From Kaistia adipata DSM 17808 (lineage in GTDB: Bacteria; Pseudomonadota; Alphaproteobacteria; Rhizobiales; Kaistiaceae), in contig NZ_AUHO01000006.1 in assembly GCF_000423225.1 (NCBI RefSeq), forward strand, positions 744,001-808,000: a DNA stretch of 64,000 bases. The letters are read 5' to 3'. Under the pieces are notes generated by a model. That model saw only the letters and a program-made list of their open reading frames with translations, was not told the origin of the DNA and made no database searches. Position numbers and translations under genes: made by a program. Of this stretch, positions 1 to 8,493 are shown in pieces; position 1 is the first letter of the stretch; each line of letters begins with the position of its first letter.

Positions 1-494
1 TCGGCGACGACATGGTGGTACTGCGCAAGGAAGCGGAGGGCATCCTCGCCTGGGGCATGCCGCGCACGCTGAAGGTGCAGCGCCGCACGGCCGCGATGTT
101 TCCCGAGATCCTGCCGCATCTCGGCGCGTTCGGCGGCGACGAGGACGAGGCGCCGCTGACGCGGGACGCGCTTGCCGCGATGATGCCCCTGCCCGATCCG
201 GCAAAGAGCTACCAGACGGCGGCCATCGTGGTCGTCGGCCCGCGCTCCGAGGGCCCTGCCCGCGTGCGCCCGATCAGCAAGGCCGAAGCGCTTTCCGTCA
301 TCCTGACCGACAATATCGGCGTCTTCTCCGACGGCGTGCCGCGGGCGCAGCGGGAACTGTTCCGCCTGCTGACGACGCTGGTCTCGACCACCCCGACCTT
401 CCAGCTCGATGCCGGCAGCGATCCCCATAGGATCGCAGCCGCCTTCGATGAGGCGCTCGGCATCGTTAGCGCCGCGTCCACCATCGAGGCCTGA
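1..494 (+). CDS. HprK-related kinase-like protein, C-terminal part (5' end outside window)
   Basis: The frame is open from the window edge; codons before the first ATG (position 12) read Gly-Asp-Asp, so the sequence looks like the interior of a longer protein. The stretch GDDMVVLRKEAEG resembles the region after the catalytic part of HPr-kinase-related P-loop proteins, where a conserved acidic pair is followed by a hydrophobic strand. The C-terminal TPTFQLDAGSDPHRIAAAF resembles the end of the same family. The P-loop itself would lie upstream of the window, so the assignment cannot be proven here. The gene ends 6 bp before the convergent TetR gene. It could also be an unrelated conserved protein. 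Confidence 0.45.
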   Translation, partial: GDDMVVLRKEAEGILAWGMPRTLKVQRRTAAMFPEILPHLGAFGGDEDEAPLTRDALAAMMPLPDPAKSYQTAAIVVVGPRSEGPARVRPISKAEALSVILTDNIGVFSDGVPRAQRELFRLLTTLVSTTPTFQLDAGSDPHRIAAAFDEALGIVSAASTIEA

Positions 495-500
495 GGCGAC

Positions 501-1085
501 TCAGCCTCCCAGCATCCGCGCCACGAGAAGATGACCGAGGCGGCGCGGCTCCGCCTCGACGACCAGCGCCAGCTTGCTCGAGACGGCCAGCGTCGAGATG
601 CCGTGCAGCCCCGCCCACATGGTCGCCGTCGTCGCCCGCCGCTCGTCACTGGCGAGGTCCGGCATCAGCGGCGCCAGCGCCTCGGCGACCAGCGCGATCA
701 GCGCCGCGAGCTTCGGGCGGTACCAATCCGGCAGGTCGACTCCCTCGGGCAGGCGATGCTCGAAGAGCAGGCTCCAGAGCATCGGCCAGCGCTCGACGAA
801 ATCGAAATAGGCATCGACTAGTTGCGCAGCGCGCGTCTCGACCGGAGCGTCCGCCGCTGCCCGCAAGGCATCCGCCAGCGCGTCCAGGGTCATGCCGTTG
901 AGATGGACGATCAGGTCGTCGAGATTGGCGAACAGATTGTAGATCGTGCCGGGGGCATAGCCGATCCGCTCGGCGACGCGGCGCACCGTGATCCCGCGCA
1001 GCCCCTCTTCCGCCGCGATCGCGCGCGCGGCGTCGAGCGCCAGGCGCTTCAATTCCTCCGGGGCGTGATCGCTGCGCCGTGCCAT
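501..1085 (-). CDS. TetR/AcrR family transcriptional regulator
   Basis: A 194-residue protein, typical length for TetR. Residues 8-55 form the helix-turn-helix domain (GITVRRVAERIGYAPGTIYNLFANLDDLI), followed by a variable helical ligand-binding domain rich in Ala and Leu. It is divergent from aas, with two near-identical palindromes in the 138-bp gap, so the natural inference is that it represses aas and itself. The ligand cannot be predicted; given the target, a fatty acid, acyl-CoA or lysophospholipid is a reasonable guess. Start ATG at 1085; an alternative start further upstream is not needed. Confidence 0.88.
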   Translation of the reverse strand: MARRSDHAPEELKRLALDAARAIAAEEGLRGITVRRVAERIGYAPGTIYNLFANLDDLIVHLNGMTLDALADALRAAADAPVETRAAQLVDAYFDFVERWPMLWSLLFEHRLPEGVDLPDWYRPKLAALIALVAEALAPLMPDLASDERRATTATMWAGLHGISTLAVSSKLALVVEAEPRRLGHLLVARMLGG

Positions 1086-1132
1086 TCCATTCCTCGTTGC
1101 CGCCTGCCATGCAGACTAGCTCCTAGCATGTA

Positions 1133-1147
1133 TTGAACATCGTTCAA
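1133..1147. promoter_or_regulatory. TetR operator candidate 1
   Basis: TTGAACATCGTTCAA: a 6-bp inverted repeat (TTGAAC/GTTCAA) with a 3-bp centre, located between the divergent tetR and aas starts. It shares half-sites with the second palindrome, centre-to-centre distance 30 bp (about three helical turns, same face of DNA). Confidence 0.7.
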
Positions 1148-1160
1148 AACGCTGATATCA

Positions 1161-1179
1161 AATTGAACAACGTTCAATT
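1161..1179. promoter_or_regulatory. TetR operator candidate 2
   Basis: AATTGAACAACGTTCAATT is a perfect 8-bp inverted repeat around a 3-bp centre, with the same TTGAAC-N3-GTTCAA core as the site at 1133-1147. Its position 45 bp before the aas start fits repression by blocking the promoter. Confidence 0.75.
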
Positions 1180-1223
1180 AAAGCGGCTTGCGAGACGCCG
1201 CGAACAGGCTGAGGTTTGACGCC

Positions 1224-4200
1224 ATGGATGCATCTCCCCAGACTTCAACCGCGCCTGTCACGGCCGCCGACGCGCCAGGAACCGGCGCGCCGCCGCTCCT
1301 GAAAACGCCCGGCTTCCTGCCGCTCTTCGTCGTGCAGTGGTTTGGTGCCTTCGCCGACAACGCGCTGAAGAGCGCGTTCGGCTTCATGGTCGCCTATGGC
1401 GGCGCCGATCTGTTCGGTCTGTCGCCGCAGGTGGCGGTCACGCTGGGCGGCGCGGTGTTCATGCTGCCCTTCTTCCTGTTCTCGGGCGTCTCCGGCCGGC
1501 TCTCCGACACGGTCGACAAGAATCTGGTCGTGCGCTGGACGCGGCTGGCCGAGGTCGGGCTCGCCCTCCTCTCCGCCTACGCCATCATGATCCATTCGGC
1601 GCCGCTCGCCCTGCTCGGCATGTTCTTCTACGCCGTGCAGTCGACGATCTTCGGACCGGCCAAATACTCGATGCTGCCACAGCTCGTCAGTCGCGAGCGC
1701 CTCGTCGCGGCCAACGCGCTGTTCGAGGGCTCGACCTTCGTCGCCATCCTGCTCGGCACGCTGTTCGGCGGATTGACCGTCGGCCTCGGCGGAAAGTGGA
1801 TCGCGATCGTCGGCCTCGTCTCCGTCGCGCTCGTCGGCGCGGTCGCCGCCTTCTTCGTGCCGTCCGCGCCGCCGGCGCCGGATGCCGGGCGCTTCCGCTT
1901 CTCGCTGATCGGGGCGAGCCGCGCCTCCTTCGCCGCCATCCGCCGCAAGCGCACCCTCTTCCTGGCCGTCTCCGGCATCTCGTGGTTCTGGATGATCGGC
2001 CTGATCGTGATGTCGGTCTTCCCCGATTTCGCGAAGTCGACGCTGAAGGTCGACGAGATCGTCGCCAACCTCCTGGTCGCCGCCTTCGTCGTCGGCATCG
2101 CGCTCGGCTCGGCCGCGACGTCAAAACTGCTCGCCGGCCGCATTTCGGCCCGGCATACGCCGATCGGCGCCCTGATCATGGCCGCCTTCATGGTCGACCT
2201 TTCCCATGCCGCGACGGCGCTCGGCGCGGTCGGCGCCGGCGGCGCGCTCGATCTCGGCGCCTTCATCACTTCCTGGCCCGGCATCCGGGTTCTGGTCGAT
2301 CTCGTCGGCGTCGCCTTTGGCGGCGGCCTCTTCACCGTTCCGCTCTACGCGCTGCTGCAGTCGCGCGCGGACGAGCGCGAACGTTCGGCCGCGATCGCCG
2401 GCAACAACATCATGAACGCGGCGCTGATGGTGATCGGCACCGGCCTCGCCGCCGGCCTGCTCGCGGCCGGCGTCACCACGCTGCAGCTCCTGTTCTGGCT
2501 CGGCCTCGCCAATGTCGTGGCCGCCGGCATCTGCCTCAAGTTCGTGCCGGACGAACTGATCAAGGCGATCGGCCTCCGCCTGATGCAGATCCTGTTCCGC
2601 GCCCGCGTGAAGGGGCTGGAGCACTATGGCGAGGGCCGCGACGCGGCCGTCGTAGTCGTCAACCACACCTCGTTCATCGACGCGGTGCTGATCGGCTGCA
2701 TGCTGCCGGGCAAGCCCGTCTTCGCGATCAACAAATACATCGCCACCCGCTGGTGGGTGAAACCGGCCTTCCTGTTCTTCGACCTCGTGCCGGTCGATCC
2801 GACCAGCCCCTTCACCGTCCGCAAGATGGTGAACCTGGTGAAGGAAGGTCGCCGGCTGGTGATCTTCCCGGAGGGCCGCATCACCGTCACCGGCGCGCTG
2901 ATGAAGGTCTATGACGGCCCGGCGATGATCGCCGCCCTTTCCGACGTACCGATCATCCCCGTCCGCATCGACGGCGCCCAGTACACGATCTTCTCGCGAC
3001 TGAAGGGCAAGGTGCGGCGACGCCTGTTCCCCGAAATCGCGATGACGGTGCTGCCGCCGCGCCGGATCGAGCTGACGCCGGGCCTGGTCGGCCGCAAGCG
3101 CCGGCACGAGGCCGGCCACCACCTGCAGGCGATCATGACCGACATGGTCTACGAGACCAGCCCCGCCGCCGAGACGCTTTTCGACGGACTGCTGCGCGCC
3201 CGCCACATCAACGGCCAGCGGGCGCTGATCGAGGACGTCACGCGGAACCCCGTAGGCTACACCGACATCCTCCGCGGCGCCTTCGCGCTCGGCAAAACCT
3301 TCGCCGCGATGAGCGTGCCCGGCGAGCGGGTCGGCGTGCTGCTCCCGAACACGACCGCCGCCGTCGTCACCTTCTTCGCGCTGCAGGTCATCGGCCGCAT
3401 CCCGGCCATGCTCAACTTCTCCGCCGGGCCGGCCTCGGTCGAGGCAGCCTGCCGCACGGCGGAAGTGAAACTCGTGCTGACCTCGCGCCAGTTCATCGAG
3501 AAGGGTCGCCTGCAGCCGCTCGTCGACGCGCTCGGCGCGCGCGCCCGCATCGTCTACCTGGAGGATCTCCGCGACGAGATCGGTCTCGGCCGCAAGCTGT
3601 TTGCGATGGTCGGCGGTGTCGCGCCGCGCTTCCTGAGCCGCGTCGCCTTCCAGCGCCCGACGGATCCGGAAGCGGAAGCCGTCGTGCTCTTCACCTCGGG
3701 CTCCGAGGGCACGCCGAAGGGGGTCTCGCTCAGCCACCGCGCCATTCAGGCGAATCGCCAGCAGATTGCGAGCGTGATCGACTTTTCCGGCGAGGACATC
3801 GTCCTGAACGCGCTGCCGCTGTTCCATGCCTTCGGCCTGACGGCGGGCTGCCTGCTGCCACTCTTCTCCGGCGTCCGGCAGATGCTCTACCCCTCGCCGC
3901 TGCATTACCGGATCGTTCCGGAGATGGCCTATGACGTGAACGCCACGATCCTGTTCGGCACCGACACCTTCCTCGCCGGCTATGCCCGCATGGCTCACCC
4001 TTATGACTTCTATTCGATCCGCTATGTCTTCGCCGGCGCCGAGCGGGTGAAGCCGGAGACCCGCCGCGTCTGGTCGGAGAAGTTCGGCATCCGCCTGCTC
4101 GAAGGCTACGGCACGACGGAGACCGCGCCGGTTATCGCGATCAACACGCCGATGGCGAACCGCCCCGGTTCGGTCGGGCGGGCGCTGCCCGGCATCGAGA

Positions 4201-4754
4201 CGAAGCTGGAGCCGGTCGCCGGCATCGAGGAAGGCGGCAGGCTGCTGGTGCGCGGCGCCAATGTCATGCGCGGCTACTATCGCGCCGAGGCGCCCGGCGT
4301 GCTGGAACCGCCGGTCGACGGCTGGTACGACACGGGCGACATCGTCACCATCGACGATGGTTTCATCACGATATCCGGCCGCGCCAAGCGCTTCGCCAAG
4401 GTCGGCGGCGAGATGGTCTCGCTCGCGTCGATCGAGGCTCTGGCCGGCGAATTCTGGCCGCATCACGCGACGGCGGCGGCCGCCGTTCCGCATGAGCGCA
4501 AGGGCGAGGAGATCGTTCTGGTGACGGAACGTCCCGACGCCAACCTGGCTGAGTTCCAGCGCTTCATCCGGGGCCGGGGCCTGTCGGAGATCATGCTGCC
4601 GCGGGCCGTGCTCTTCGTCGAGAAGCTGCCGCTGCTCGGCTCCGGCAAGGTCGACAACGCGGCCGTGACGCAGTTGGCGCTGCAGGCGAGACCCGCTGCC
4701 CCGGCCGCGCCTGCGCAGGCGGCGAGCGGGATCCGGGCGGGCGTCGGCGACTAG
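1224..4754 (+). CDS. aas: Aas-type fused MFS transporter / acyl-acyltransferase / acyl-ACP synthetase
   Basis: A 1176-residue three-part protein for lysophospholipid uptake and re-acylation at the inner membrane. Residues ~20-440 are a multi-pass MFS (LplT-like) transporter beginning PGFLPLFVVQWFGAFADNAL. Residues ~455-640 are a PlsC acyltransferase with the HxxxxD box (NHTSFID, ~480) and FPEGRIT (~548). Residues ~650-1150 are an AMP-forming acyl-ACP/CoA ligase with the P-loop TSGSEGTPKG (~823) and the YGTTETAPV motif. A TTG lies upstream at 1188 but would abut the operator; the ATG at 1224 has GAGG nine bases before it and is preferred. Escherichia coli encodes LplT and Aas separately; here all are one chain. 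Likely controlled by the divergent TetR. Confidence 0.9.
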   Translation: MDASPQTSTAPVTAADAPGTGAPPLLKTPGFLPLFVVQWFGAFADNALKSAFGFMVAYGGADLFGLSPQVAVTLGGAVFMLPFFLFSGVSGRLSDTVDKNLVVRWTRLAEVGLALLSAYAIMIHSAPLALLGMFFYAVQSTIFGPAKYSMLPQLVSRERLVAANALFEGSTFVAILLGTLFGGLTVGLGGKWIAIVGLVSVALVGAVAAFFVPSAPPAPDAGRFRFSLIGASRASFAAIRRKRTLFLAVSGISWFWMIGLIVMSVFPDFAKSTLKVDEIVANLLVAAFVVGIALGSAATSKLLAGRISARHTPIGALIMAAFMVDLSHAATALGAVGAGGALDLGAFITSWPGIRVLVDLVGVAFGGGLFTVPLYALLQSRADERERSAAIAGNNIMNAALMVIGTGLAAGLLAAGVTTLQLLFWLGLANVVAAGICLKFVPDELIKAIGLRLMQILFRARVKGLEHYGEGRDAAVVVVNHTSFIDAVLIGCMLPGKPVFAINKYIATRWWVKPAFLFFDLVPVDPTSPFTVRKMVNLVKEGRRLVIFPEGRITVTGALMKVYDGPAMIAALSDVPIIPVRIDGAQYTIFSRLKGKVRRRLFPEIAMTVLPPRRIELTPGLVGRKRRHEAGHHLQAIMTDMVYETSPAAETLFDGLLRARHINGQRALIEDVTRNPVGYTDILRGAFALGKTFAAMSVPGERVGVLLPNTTAAVVTFFALQVIGRIPAMLNFSAGPASVEAACRTAEVKLVLTSRQFIEKGRLQPLVDALGARARIVYLEDLRDEIGLGRKLFAMVGGVAPRFLSRVAFQRPTDPEAEAVVLFTSGSEGTPKGVSLSHRAIQANRQQIASVIDFSGEDIVLNALPLFHAFGLTAGCLLPLFSGVRQMLYPSPLHYRIVPEMAYDVNATILFGTDTFLAGYARMAHPYDFYSIRYVFAGAERVKPETRRVWSEKFGIRLLEGYGTTETAPVIAINTPMANRPGSVGRALPGIETKLEPVAGIEEGGRLLVRGANVMRGYYRAEAPGVLEPPVDGWYDTGDIVTIDDGFITISGRAKRFAKVGGEMVSLASIEALAGEFWPHHATAAAAVPHERKGEEIVLVTERPDANLAEFQRFIRGRGLSEIMLPRAVLFVEKLPLLGSGKVDNAAVTQLALQARPAAPAAPAQAASGIRAGVGD

Positions 4755-4789
4755 CGGCCGATCCGGCCTGGAGGCGGCGAACCAACGGC

Positions 4790-4823
4790 AAGGCCCTCTC
4801 CCGCCCGCGCCGGAGAGAGCCTT
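4790..4823. terminator. Terminator hairpin between convergent aas and TfoX genes
   Basis: Arms AAGGCCCTCTCC and GGAGAGAGCCTT pair with one mismatch around a GC-rich loop, followed on the plus strand by a T-rich tract (ATTTCCTCTTTTT). It can serve aas and overlaps the stop codon of the minus-strand TfoX gene. Confidence 0.65.
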
Positions 4824-5172
4824 ATTTCCTCTTTTTCAAGGGCTTGGCGGCGTTGGCACGGACGGCGACCTCGATCGCCGCCAGCGCCCAATCGCGCAGT
4901 TCGTCGGTGTCGTCGAGCAGGCGCTCGGGCAGACGATAGTAGCCGAGCGACGTCTCGCGACCGTTCTTCGAACCGTAGACGAAGGGCGTGCAGCCCTCCG
5001 TCTCGAAGGCGGGACGCGTCGCGTCATCCGCCTTCAGGTAGATCGTCCCATCCTGCCAGATGCCGAACATCAGCCCGTCCCGAAAGAAGCCGAGACCGCC
5101 GAACATCCGCCGGATGGATACCCGGCCGACCGGCTCGAACAACTCGGAGAGATAGTCGAGATCGGCCGTCAT
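4822..5172 (-). CDS. TfoX N-terminal domain protein
   Basis: A 116-residue protein that matches the TfoX/Sxy N-terminal domain alone: the RRMFGGLGFFRDGLMFGIWQDGTIYLK core and the YYRLPERLLDD region are typical. Full TfoX of gammaproteobacteria regulates competence; stand-alone N-terminal proteins such as this are widespread and of unknown function. Its start lies 8 bp after the tenA stop, so the two are probably co-transcribed. The C-terminus ends in a Lys-rich tail (PLKKRK). Confidence 0.75.
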   Translation of the reverse strand: MTADLDYLSELFEPVGRVSIRRMFGGLGFFRDGLMFGIWQDGTIYLKADDATRPAFETEGCTPFVYGSKNGRETSLGYYRLPERLLDDTDELRDWALAAIEVAVRANAAKPLKKRK

Positions 5173-5180
5173 GGGCGTCC

Positions 5181-5858
5181 TCAGTCGGCGATGGTGAGCC
5201 CCATCTGCCAGAAATCGGCCTCCAGCCGCGTGGCCTGGCGGAAGATTTCGAGCAGGCGCGGATAGCGGGCCTCGGTCAGCGACAATGCCGCGAGACGATC
5301 GATCTGTTCAAGGCTCGCGCGGGCGACCGATTGAAAGCCCTCGCCTTCATATTCGCGGATCCAGGCGGTGTAGGGATTCTCGCCATCGAGCCCCGTGCCG
5401 GAGGCGGCCAGCGCCGTGCCGATCTCGGCATAGCCGACGACACAGGGCGACAGCGCAACCACGAGATCGAGCATGTCGCCGCGCAGCCCCGCCTCCTGGA
5501 CGAAGCGCGTATAGGCCACAGTGGCGCGCGCTTCCTTCGTCTTTTCAACGGCTTCGCGCGAAAGGCCCCACTCGGCGCAGAGCTTCAGATGCAGATTGGT
5601 CTCGTTCAGGATGGAGTGCATCCCTTCCGAGGCCTTGCGCATCTCTTGCGGGTTCGGCGCCTTGTAAACGCCGATCGCATAGGCGCGGGCAAACTCGATC
5701 AGGAACAGATAGTCCTGCACCAGATAGTGCTGAAAGCTCGCCTTCGGCAGCGTGCCGTCGCCGAGGCCGAGGACGAAGGGATGGCGGACATAGGCCTGCC
5801 AATCGGCGGCGGCATCGGACTTCAGACGCTCGAAGAGGCTCGACAAACCAATCTCCAT
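5181..5858 (-). CDS. tenA: TenA family aminopyrimidine aminohydrolase / thiaminase II
   Basis: A 225-residue all-helical protein of the TenA family, which hydrolyses aminopyrimidine breakdown products of thiamin so that the pyrimidine can be salvaged. It has the typical opening (WQAYVRHPFVLGLGDGTL), the FQHYLVQDYLFLIEFARAYA helix, and the catalytic cysteine at residue 139 in the motif ALSPCVVGYAEIG. The cytoplasmic enzyme needs no partner. It follows sufA by 87 bp on the same strand and precedes the TfoX gene by 8 bp. No TPP riboswitch is visible in front of it, so control by thiamin is not supported here. Confidence 0.88.
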   Translation of the reverse strand: MEIGLSSLFERLKSDAAADWQAYVRHPFVLGLGDGTLPKASFQHYLVQDYLFLIEFARAYAIGVYKAPNPQEMRKASEGMHSILNETNLHLKLCAEWGLSREAVEKTKEARATVAYTRFVQEAGLRGDMLDLVVALSPCVVGYAEIGTALAASGTGLDGENPYTAWIREYEGEGFQSVARASLEQIDRLAALSLTEARYPRLLEIFRQATRLEADFWQMGLTIAD

Positions 5859-5945
5859 ATTGGACGCGGGGAAAATCGGCGCGACCGGAATCGGGCGGTT
5901 AACAGCGCACCGCCTGTTAGCGTTCCGGTAGCGGAATGGTAGCGC

Positions 5946-6332
5946 TCAGCCGGCCGTGGCCGACGCGTCGGCGGGATCGGCTGGCTTCAGCATGACGGAC
6001 TCGCCGCAACCGCAGGCCGAGACCTCGTTCGGGTTCTTGAACACGAAGCCGGAGCGGAGCTTGGTCGTCTCGAAATCCATGACGCTGCCGAGCAGGTAGA
6101 GCACAGCGGCCGGATCGACGAACACGGTCGCGCCATGCGCCTCGATGCGCTCGTCCTTGGGGTCGGGATCCGCGACCGCCTTCATGGTGTATTCCATGCC
6201 GGCGCAGCCACCCTTCTTGACGCCGATGCGCAGGCCCTGCACGGGCTCGTCGGAATCCTCGACGATCTCGCGGATCCGCTCGGCGGCGGCTTCGGTCAGG
6301 GTCATCACGGCGAAGCGTGAACGGACGCCCAT
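5946..6332 (-). CDS. sufA: Fe-S cluster carrier SufA (HesB/IscA family)
   Basis: A 128-residue A-type carrier that receives Fe-S clusters from SufBCD and passes them to target proteins. The three cluster-ligating cysteines are present: C43 in GGCAGMEY and C107/C109 in SACGCGES. Start ATG 6332 has GGAG seven bases upstream. It is the last SUF gene of the minus-strand run, 55 bp after the VOC gene. A short Ala/Asp-rich tail follows the CGCG motif. ErpA-type function cannot be separated from SufA by sequence alone, but the operon context favours SufA. Confidence 0.9.
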   Translation of the reverse strand: MGVRSRFAVMTLTEAAAERIREIVEDSDEPVQGLRIGVKKGGCAGMEYTMKAVADPDPKDERIEAHGATVFVDPAAVLYLLGSVMDFETTKLRSGFVFKNPNEVSACGCGESVMLKPADPADASATAG

Positions 6333-6387
6333 GGCAATTCTCCAGTTCGCGGCGCGAAGCGCCTCTTCCGGCCCTTAAGATCGGCCC

Positions 6388-6846
6388 TTAGATCCCGTTC
6401 TGCAAGGCGCCGGCCGGCAGTTCGGAATCGTTCGACCATATGCCCGGCGTGGCGAGCTCGACCACATGGCCGTCGGGATCGTTGAAATAGAGGCTCTCGC
6501 CGCCGGCCGGCCACGCCATCTCGGCGGTGATGGCGACGCCCTTCGCCTTCAGGTGCTCGCGCCAGGGCGCGAGAGCCGCCTTCGGAATGCGGAGCGCGAA
6601 GTGATACGGCCCCGAGCCGTCATGCGCGGGTATCGTGCCGCCGGGCAGGACGACGTCCTTCAGCGTGGCGCCGCGCCGGAACAGGAGCAGCACGCTCGCC
6701 GGCCCCGCGTCGAAGGCGACCAGCCGGTCGTCCTCGATCAGGGCGCGCAGGCCGAGGATGTCGCGGTAGAAGGCCGCGGCGCGCGCGATGTCGTCGACAT
6801 AGATCGCCGTCTCCAGCACCCCGGTGATCGGCGGCGCCTTGCCCAT
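6388..6846 (-). CDS. VOC (glyoxalase/dioxygenase fold) family protein inside the suf operon
   Basis: A 152-residue vicinal-oxygen-chelate protein: two beta-alpha-beta-beta-beta units, the first starting VLETAIYVDDIARAAAFYRDILGLRAL and the second SGPYHFALRIPKAALAPW, ending with ESLYFNDPDGHVVELATPG. Putative metal ligands are H in GPYHFA and E in VVELATPG. Members include glyoxalase I, dioxygenases and antibiotic-binding proteins; the substrate cannot be told. It begins 9 bp after the sufT stop and precedes sufA, so it is embedded in the SUF operon, an unusual place. Fusion or direct role in Fe-S assembly is not supported by any motif. Confidence 0.8.
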   Translation of the reverse strand: MGKAPPITGVLETAIYVDDIARAAAFYRDILGLRALIEDDRLVAFDAGPASVLLLFRRGATLKDVVLPGGTIPAHDGSGPYHFALRIPKAALAPWREHLKAKGVAITAEMAWPAGGESLYFNDPDGHVVELATPGIWSNDSELPAGALQNGI

Positions 6847-6855
6847 GGCGAGGCC

Positions 6856-7251
6856 TCAGTACCAGTCGAGCGCGACGCGCGCCTCGTCCGACATGCGGTC
6901 CTGCGACCACGGCGGATCGAAGGTCATGGTGACGTCGACGCGGCCGACGCCGGGGACGGCGCCGACGGCGTTCTCGACCCAGCCCGGCATCTCGCCCGCC
7001 ACCGGGCAGCCCGGCGCGGTCAGCGTCATCTCGATCGCGACATTGCGGTCGTCGTCGATGTCGATCTTGTAGATAAGGCCGAGCTCGTAGATGTCGGCCG
7101 GGATCTCCGGGTCGTAGACCGTCTTCAGCGCCGCGACGATGTCGCCGGAAAGGCGCTCCAGCTCGTCGGCCGGAATGGCGGACGCCGGCGCGGCCGCGCT
7201 CTCCGCGACCGCCTCGGTCTTCTCTTCGCTGATCAGCGTGGCGTCGTCCAT
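6856..7251 (-). CDS. sufT: SUF-associated MIP18/DUF59 protein SufT
   Basis: A 131-residue protein. Residues ~35-131 form a DUF59 domain with LKTVYDPEIPADIYELGLIYKI, the signature of SufT/MIP18 proteins that help mature Fe-S enzymes. The Cys in LTAPGCPVAGEM is the conserved reactive residue of the family. The first ~30 residues are a low-complexity Ala/Glu leader. The gene begins 9 bp after sufS and is followed 9 bp later by the VOC gene, so it is translationally close to both. Role by family: late carrier or maturation factor of the SUF pathway. Confidence 0.88.
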   Translation of the reverse strand: MDDATLISEEKTEAVAESAAAPASAIPADELERLSGDIVAALKTVYDPEIPADIYELGLIYKIDIDDDRNVAIEMTLTAPGCPVAGEMPGWVENAVGAVPGVGRVDVTMTFDPPWSQDRMSDEARVALDWY

Positions 7252-7260
7252 TTCAGGTCC

Positions 7261-8493
7261 TCATGCGAAGAAAGCATGCGCCTTGATCAGCGCATCGGCA
7301 AGGCGGTCGACCTCTTCGGTGGTGTTGTAGAGACCGAAGGACGCCCGACATGTGGAGGTGACGCCGAAGCGCTGCAAGAGCGGCTGGGCGCAGTGGGTTC
7401 CGGCGCGGACGGCGACGCCCTCGCGGTCGATGATGGTCGAGACGTCATGCGCGTGCGCGCCCGCCATCTCGAACGAGACGATCGCGCCCTTGTCCTTCGT
7501 GGTGCCGAAGATCTTCAGGCTGTTGATCGCCGAGAGCCGCTCATGCGCATAGTCGCGCAGCCGCTCCTCATGGGCGAGGATGCGATCGCGACCGATCCGC
7601 TCCATGTAGTCGAGCGACGCGCCGAGGCCGATCGCCTGGACGATCGGCGGCGTGCCCGCCTCGAAGCGATGCGGCGGCACGCCATAGGTAACATTGTCCT
7701 CGGTGACGTCGCGGATCATCTCGCCGCCGCCGAGGAAGGGCGGCATCACCTCGAGCAGCGCCTTCTTGCCATAGAGCACGCCGATGCCGGTCGGGCCGTA
7801 GAGCTTGTGGCCGGTGACGCAGTAGAAATCGACGTCGAGATCGCGGACGTCGACCGGCAGGTGCACGGCGCCCTGGCTGCCGTCGACCAGCACCTTGACG
7901 CCGTGGGCGTGGGCGATGCGGATCACATCCTTGATCGGGACGATCGTCCCGGTGACGTTCGACATGTGGGTGATCGCGACGATCTTGGTCCTCGGCGTGA
8001 TCAGCTTCTCGAACTCGTCGAGCAGGAAGGTGCCGTCGTCGGCGATCGGCGCCCACTTGATCACCGCGCCCTTGCGCTCGCGGAGGAAGTGCCAGGGCAC
8101 GATGTTGGAGTGGTGCTCGAGAATGGAGAGGATGATCTCGTCACCCTCGCCGATCTCCATCGCGCCGAACGAGGAGGCGACCAGGTTGATCGCCTCCGTC
8201 GACGAGCGCGTGAAGAGGATCTCGTCCACCGAGCCCGCGTTCAGGAAGCGGCGCACGGTTTCGCGCGACGCCTCATAGGCGTCGGTCGCGACATTGGACA
8301 GGTAATGCAGGCCACGATGGACGTTGGCGTAGTCTTCCGAATACGCCTTGGTCACCGCGTCCAGCATCGCCTGCGGCTTCTGCGCGGAGGCGCCATTGTC
8401 GAGATAGACGAGCGGCTTGCCATAGACCGTCCTCGAAAGGATCGGAAAATCGCGCCGTATCGCCTGAACGTCATAGGCACCCAGTTCGCTCAT
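7261..8493 (-). CDS. sufS: Cysteine desulfurase SufS (class II)
   Basis: A 410-residue PLP enzyme that removes sulfur from cysteine and delivers it to the SufBCD scaffold. The PLP lysine is K230 in VTGHKLYGPTGIG and the persulfide cysteine is C368 in VRAGTHCAQP, both as in SufS. The chosen ATG (8493) shares ATGA with the sufD stop, a 4-bp overlap implying translational coupling; an upstream ATG at 8523 would intrude into sufD. No SufE is seen in this window, so the partner that accepts the persulfide is not identified here. Confidence 0.95.
   Translation of the reverse strand: MSELGAYDVQAIRRDFPILSRTVYGKPLVYLDNGASAQKPQAMLDAVTKAYSEDYANVHRGLHYLSNVATDAYEASRETVRRFLNAGSVDEILFTRSSTEAINLVASSFGAMEIGEGDEIILSILEHHSNIVPWHFLRERKGAVIKWAPIADDGTFLLDEFEKLITPRTKIVAITHMSNVTGTIVPIKDVIRIAHAHGVKVLVDGSQGAVHLPVDVRDLDVDFYCVTGHKLYGPTGIGVLYGKKALLEVMPPFLGGGEMIRDVTEDNVTYGVPPHRFEAGTPPIVQAIGLGASLDYMERIGRDRILAHEERLRDYAHERLSAINSLKIFGTTKDKGAIVSFEMAGAHAHDVSTIIDREGVAVRAGTHCAQPLLQRFGVTSTCRASFGLYNTTEEVDRLADALIKAHAFFA

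Noticed and set aside
1188-1223. TTG start 12 codons upstream of aas ATG
   Set aside because: It sits next to the operator and lacks a ribosome site, whereas ATG 1224 has GAGG nine bases before it.
5915-5945. TAGCGGAATGGTAGCGC resembling a tRNA D-arm
   Set aside because: No acceptor stem, anticodon arm or T-arm could be placed around it.
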